Shown piece after piece: positions 22,060 through 23,654 of a stretch of 23,654 nt of DNA (positions are counted from its first letter, which is position 1; every line of letters starts with the position of its first letter). The notes under the pieces were generated by a model. That model saw nothing but the letters and a program-made list of their open reading frames with translations. It was not told the DNA's origin and did no database searches. Source of the DNA: Pseudomonadota bacterium (lineage in GTDB: Bacteria > Pseudomonadota > Alphaproteobacteria > Rhizobiales > Rhizobiaceae); NCBI GenBank assembly GCA_023387775.1, contig JAEWHN010000014.1, positions 1-23,654 of the forward strand, read 5' to 3'. Position numbers and translations under genes: made by a program.

Positions 22060-22086
22060 TTGGCACTCGCAGCCTTGGTGTGCTAG
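22060..22086 (-). promoter_or_regulatory. CIRCE-like operator upstream of groESL (HrcA site)
   Basis: Read on the minus strand, CTAGCACAC, nine bases, then GAGTGCCAA, against the consensus TTAGCACTC-N9-GAGTGCTAA. The spacing is exact and 15 of 18 arm positions match. CIRCE is the binding site of the heat-shock repressor HrcA and occurs upstream of groESL in many Alphaproteobacteria. The site is about 150 bases before the groES start, so a promoter and a long leader are expected close to it; I could not define the promoter with confidence. Confidence 0.8.
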
Positions 22087-22663
22087 CGCCATGAAAATAC
22101 GGGCCTATTAGGCTGCCGCTAAGCCGATACATCGGCGGCGATGCTGGCTTCGCAACTCGCGCTCCCGGCCGCCCGATCGGCCTTAAACTCCAGTTAACCT
22201 GTGGATATGTACGCTCCCGTTTGCACGCTATCGTACAGATGGCGAGGCGGGGCAGATGAACGGCCCGGAAAACGGCGGCGGCGCGCGAGGCAGCAAAAAA
22301 ACCTCCCGCGCATGGAACAATGCTGCATGGGCAGGTCGCCCAAAGGGGAGTTTGGCGGCCGCAAAGGGGGAATTCGCATGGCAGTCATCGTCGGATGCAT
22401 CCTGGCATCATTCAGAACCATGCGGGCTGATCCTGAAGCAGGGCAAAGCAATTCGCCGCAAGGAATGGAAAACCATATTTGCCGAAATCTTCTGGAGAGC
22501 GCGCAACTCCGCGAATCTTCCGGCGCATGTCGCAATTCGTCAACCACCTCGCGCCTAAGCGCTTCAGGGTCTCGGCCTCTGTGCTGAGCGGTCGGCTTTA
22601 AGACTGCGCCGGCAAGCAGGAAAGCAATTGAGTTTTGTCACGTCCACGGCAAGGAAATACCCA
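22087..22663. other. 577-bp gap between the groESL operator and the chemotaxis gene; no confident gene
   Basis: This stretch separates divergent genes and must hold the chemotaxis gene promoter and part of the groESL promoter region. One open frame, 22256-22558 (+, 100 codons, starting MNGPENGGGARGSKK), has a purine-rich run before its ATG and a Trp-rich, basic sequence, but its third codon positions are only about 59 percent G/C, well below the neighbouring genes, and I recognise no family. I leave it as unsupported. Overlapping frames on the minus strand look like shadows. No tRNA or clear hairpin was seen. Confidence 0.5.
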
Positions 22664-23654
22664 ATGAGTTCCATCGCATTCGACACAGAACTTCCCCGCC
22701 GGGCCGGAAAGTCGGGGCGGCGGCGATGGAGCTTCTCGCTTGCCAATCTCAACATCGTTCGCAAGCTGGCGCTGGCCTTCTCGGCCATCTTCGTCGTCAG
22801 CATCGTCGTGGCCCTGCTCGTGATGCGGTCGCTCGACACGATCGAAACCGCCAGCGGGGAATATGAAACCGCAAACCGCCTGCTGACCGAGCTCAGCAAG
22901 GCCGAGGCGCTTCATCTCGACAGGCTGAACCTCGCGCGTCTGTACGCGCTGTCGCCGAACAACGATGTGCGGACCCGCTACGGCGACGCCACGAAGCTGC
23001 TTGAGGAGCATGTCGTCAACGCCAAGACCGAGGCGGAAGGCAACGAAAGTCTGCTGGCGGCAATAGGGAAATTCCATACCTCCACCCGGAAGTGGCGCCT
23101 CGACGTGGGCGATCCGATCGTCAAGCTGGCGACTGATCCCAACATGCTGCAGCGCGCACGTGATCTTGCGGTGTCGGAGCACACCATCGACACCGAGACC
23201 GCCGCGCGCTCCGCGGTTGCGGACGTGCAGGCCCAGATCTCCGACTGGCTGCAGGAAGTGCGCCGGCTCAAGGACGAGGCCGTCATTTTCGCCGAACGCC
23301 TGCAGCTTGGCGGTGCGGGTCTGACGGTGGGCTTCCTGGTGCTGATCGCGTGGTGGCTGTCGCGACAGATCGCGCGGCCGGTGAGCTTGATGACGGCGGC
23401 GATGCGGGCGCTGGCGGCCGGCGACCACGGCGTGGCAGTGCCGGCGGTGGGGCGGCGCGACGAGGTCGGCCAGATGGCGGCGGCGGTCGAGACGTTCAAG
23501 GCGGCGGCGATCGAGAAGCTCAGGCTGGAGGCCGAGGCCGCGGCGAGCCGCAAGCGCGCTGAGGAAGAGCGGGCGGCAGCCGCCGCGCGCAAGGCCGAGG
23601 AGGACCGCCAGGACGCGGTCGCCATCGCCGCGCTCGGCGAGGGGCTCGACCGGC
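22664..23654 (+). CDS. Methyl-accepting chemotaxis protein, N-terminal part (3' end outside window)
   Basis: The frame is open from ATG 22664 to the end of the window (330 codons), so the gene is cut by the window edge. The protein has a basic cytoplasmic start, a first membrane helix (about 35-55), a periplasmic sensor of about 160 residues rich in helices (four-helix-bundle look), a second membrane helix (about 215-233), and a HAMP linker starting SRQIARPVSLMTAAMRAL with the diagnostic RRDEVGQMAAAVETFK (264-279). After this comes an Ala/Glu/Lys/Arg-rich coiled coil up to the window edge. This is the arrangement of transmembrane chemoreceptors; the methylation and signalling tip is not visible, so a sensor kinase or cyclase with the same front is a less likely alternative. 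The ribosome site AAGGAA precedes the ATG. Ligand unknown. Confidence 0.85.
   Translation, partial: MSSIAFDTELPRRAGKSGRRRWSFSLANLNIVRKLALAFSAIFVVSIVVALLVMRSLDTIETASGEYETANRLLTELSKAEALHLDRLNLARLYALSPNNDVRTRYGDATKLLEEHVVNAKTEAEGNESLLAAIGKFHTSTRKWRLDVGDPIVKLATDPNMLQRARDLAVSEHTIDTETAARSAVADVQAQISDWLQEVRRLKDEAVIFAERLQLGGAGLTVGFLVLIAWWLSRQIARPVSLMTAAMRALAAGDHGVAVPAVGRRDEVGQMAAAVETFKAAAIEKLRLEAEAAASRKRAEEERAAAAARKAEEDRQDAVAIAALGEGLDR

Noticed and set aside
22256..22558. 100-codon plus-strand frame between groES and the chemotaxis gene
   Set aside because: Third-position G/C is much lower than in neighbouring genes, and no family or motif is recognised; only mentioned under the intergenic entry.

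Overview
The window looks like chromosomal DNA from a high-GC alphaproteobacterium of the order Hyphomicrobiales (Rhizobiales), most like the Mesorhizobium/Aminobacter group. The grounds are strongly G/C-biased codon third positions, tightly coupled operons with ATGA overlaps, CIRCE-type control of groESL, short GC-rich palindromic repeats between genes, and the look of the proteins. The placement is by recognition, not by a search.

Layout. (a) Positions 2-433 hold the 3' end of a zinc-type oxidoreductase gene, converging on a two-gene RND efflux operon on the minus strand (adaptor 4789-3614, HAE1-type pump 3600-472). (b) Positions 5008-5835 encode an RpiR-type regulator (minus), divergent from a long plus-strand block. 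(c) The block is: N-formylglutamate-amidohydrolase-like enzyme (6007), TRAP transporter DctQ-DctM-DctP (6801-9875), glutamine-synthetase-like ligase (9969), aldehyde dehydrogenase (11424), iron-type alcohol dehydrogenase (12948), then an ABC importer (binding protein 14317, permeases 15481 and 16392, ATPase 17201). (d) Positions 18336-19817 carry three small minus-strand genes: a His/Gly-rich lipoprotein, a small secreted protein with two mature cysteines, and a 63-residue protein. (e) groES-groEL lie on the minus strand (21910-19916) behind a degenerate CIRCE operator at 22060-22086. (f) The window ends inside a methyl-accepting chemotaxis protein (22664 onwards).

The most interesting unit is 5008-18268. 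A glutamate ligase of the GlnA/PuuA type, an alcohol dehydrogenase, an aldehyde dehydrogenase and an amide hydrolase are the four activities needed for a gamma-glutamylation pathway parallel to the putrescine Puu pathway, but arranged for an amino alcohol: glutamylate the amine, oxidise the alcohol to aldehyde and then acid, and release the amino acid and glutamate. Ethanolamine (giving glycine) or a close relative is my leading guess. The TRAP receptor supports a non-carboxylate ligand, because the position of the usual carboxylate-binding arginine is a phenylalanine. This is an inference from gene content; no substrate is proven by the sequence.

I saw no rRNA, tRNA, CRISPR array, transposase or phage gene. 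Several intergenic hairpins are present, most without a T-tract, so they are listed as candidate stem-loops rather than certain terminators.
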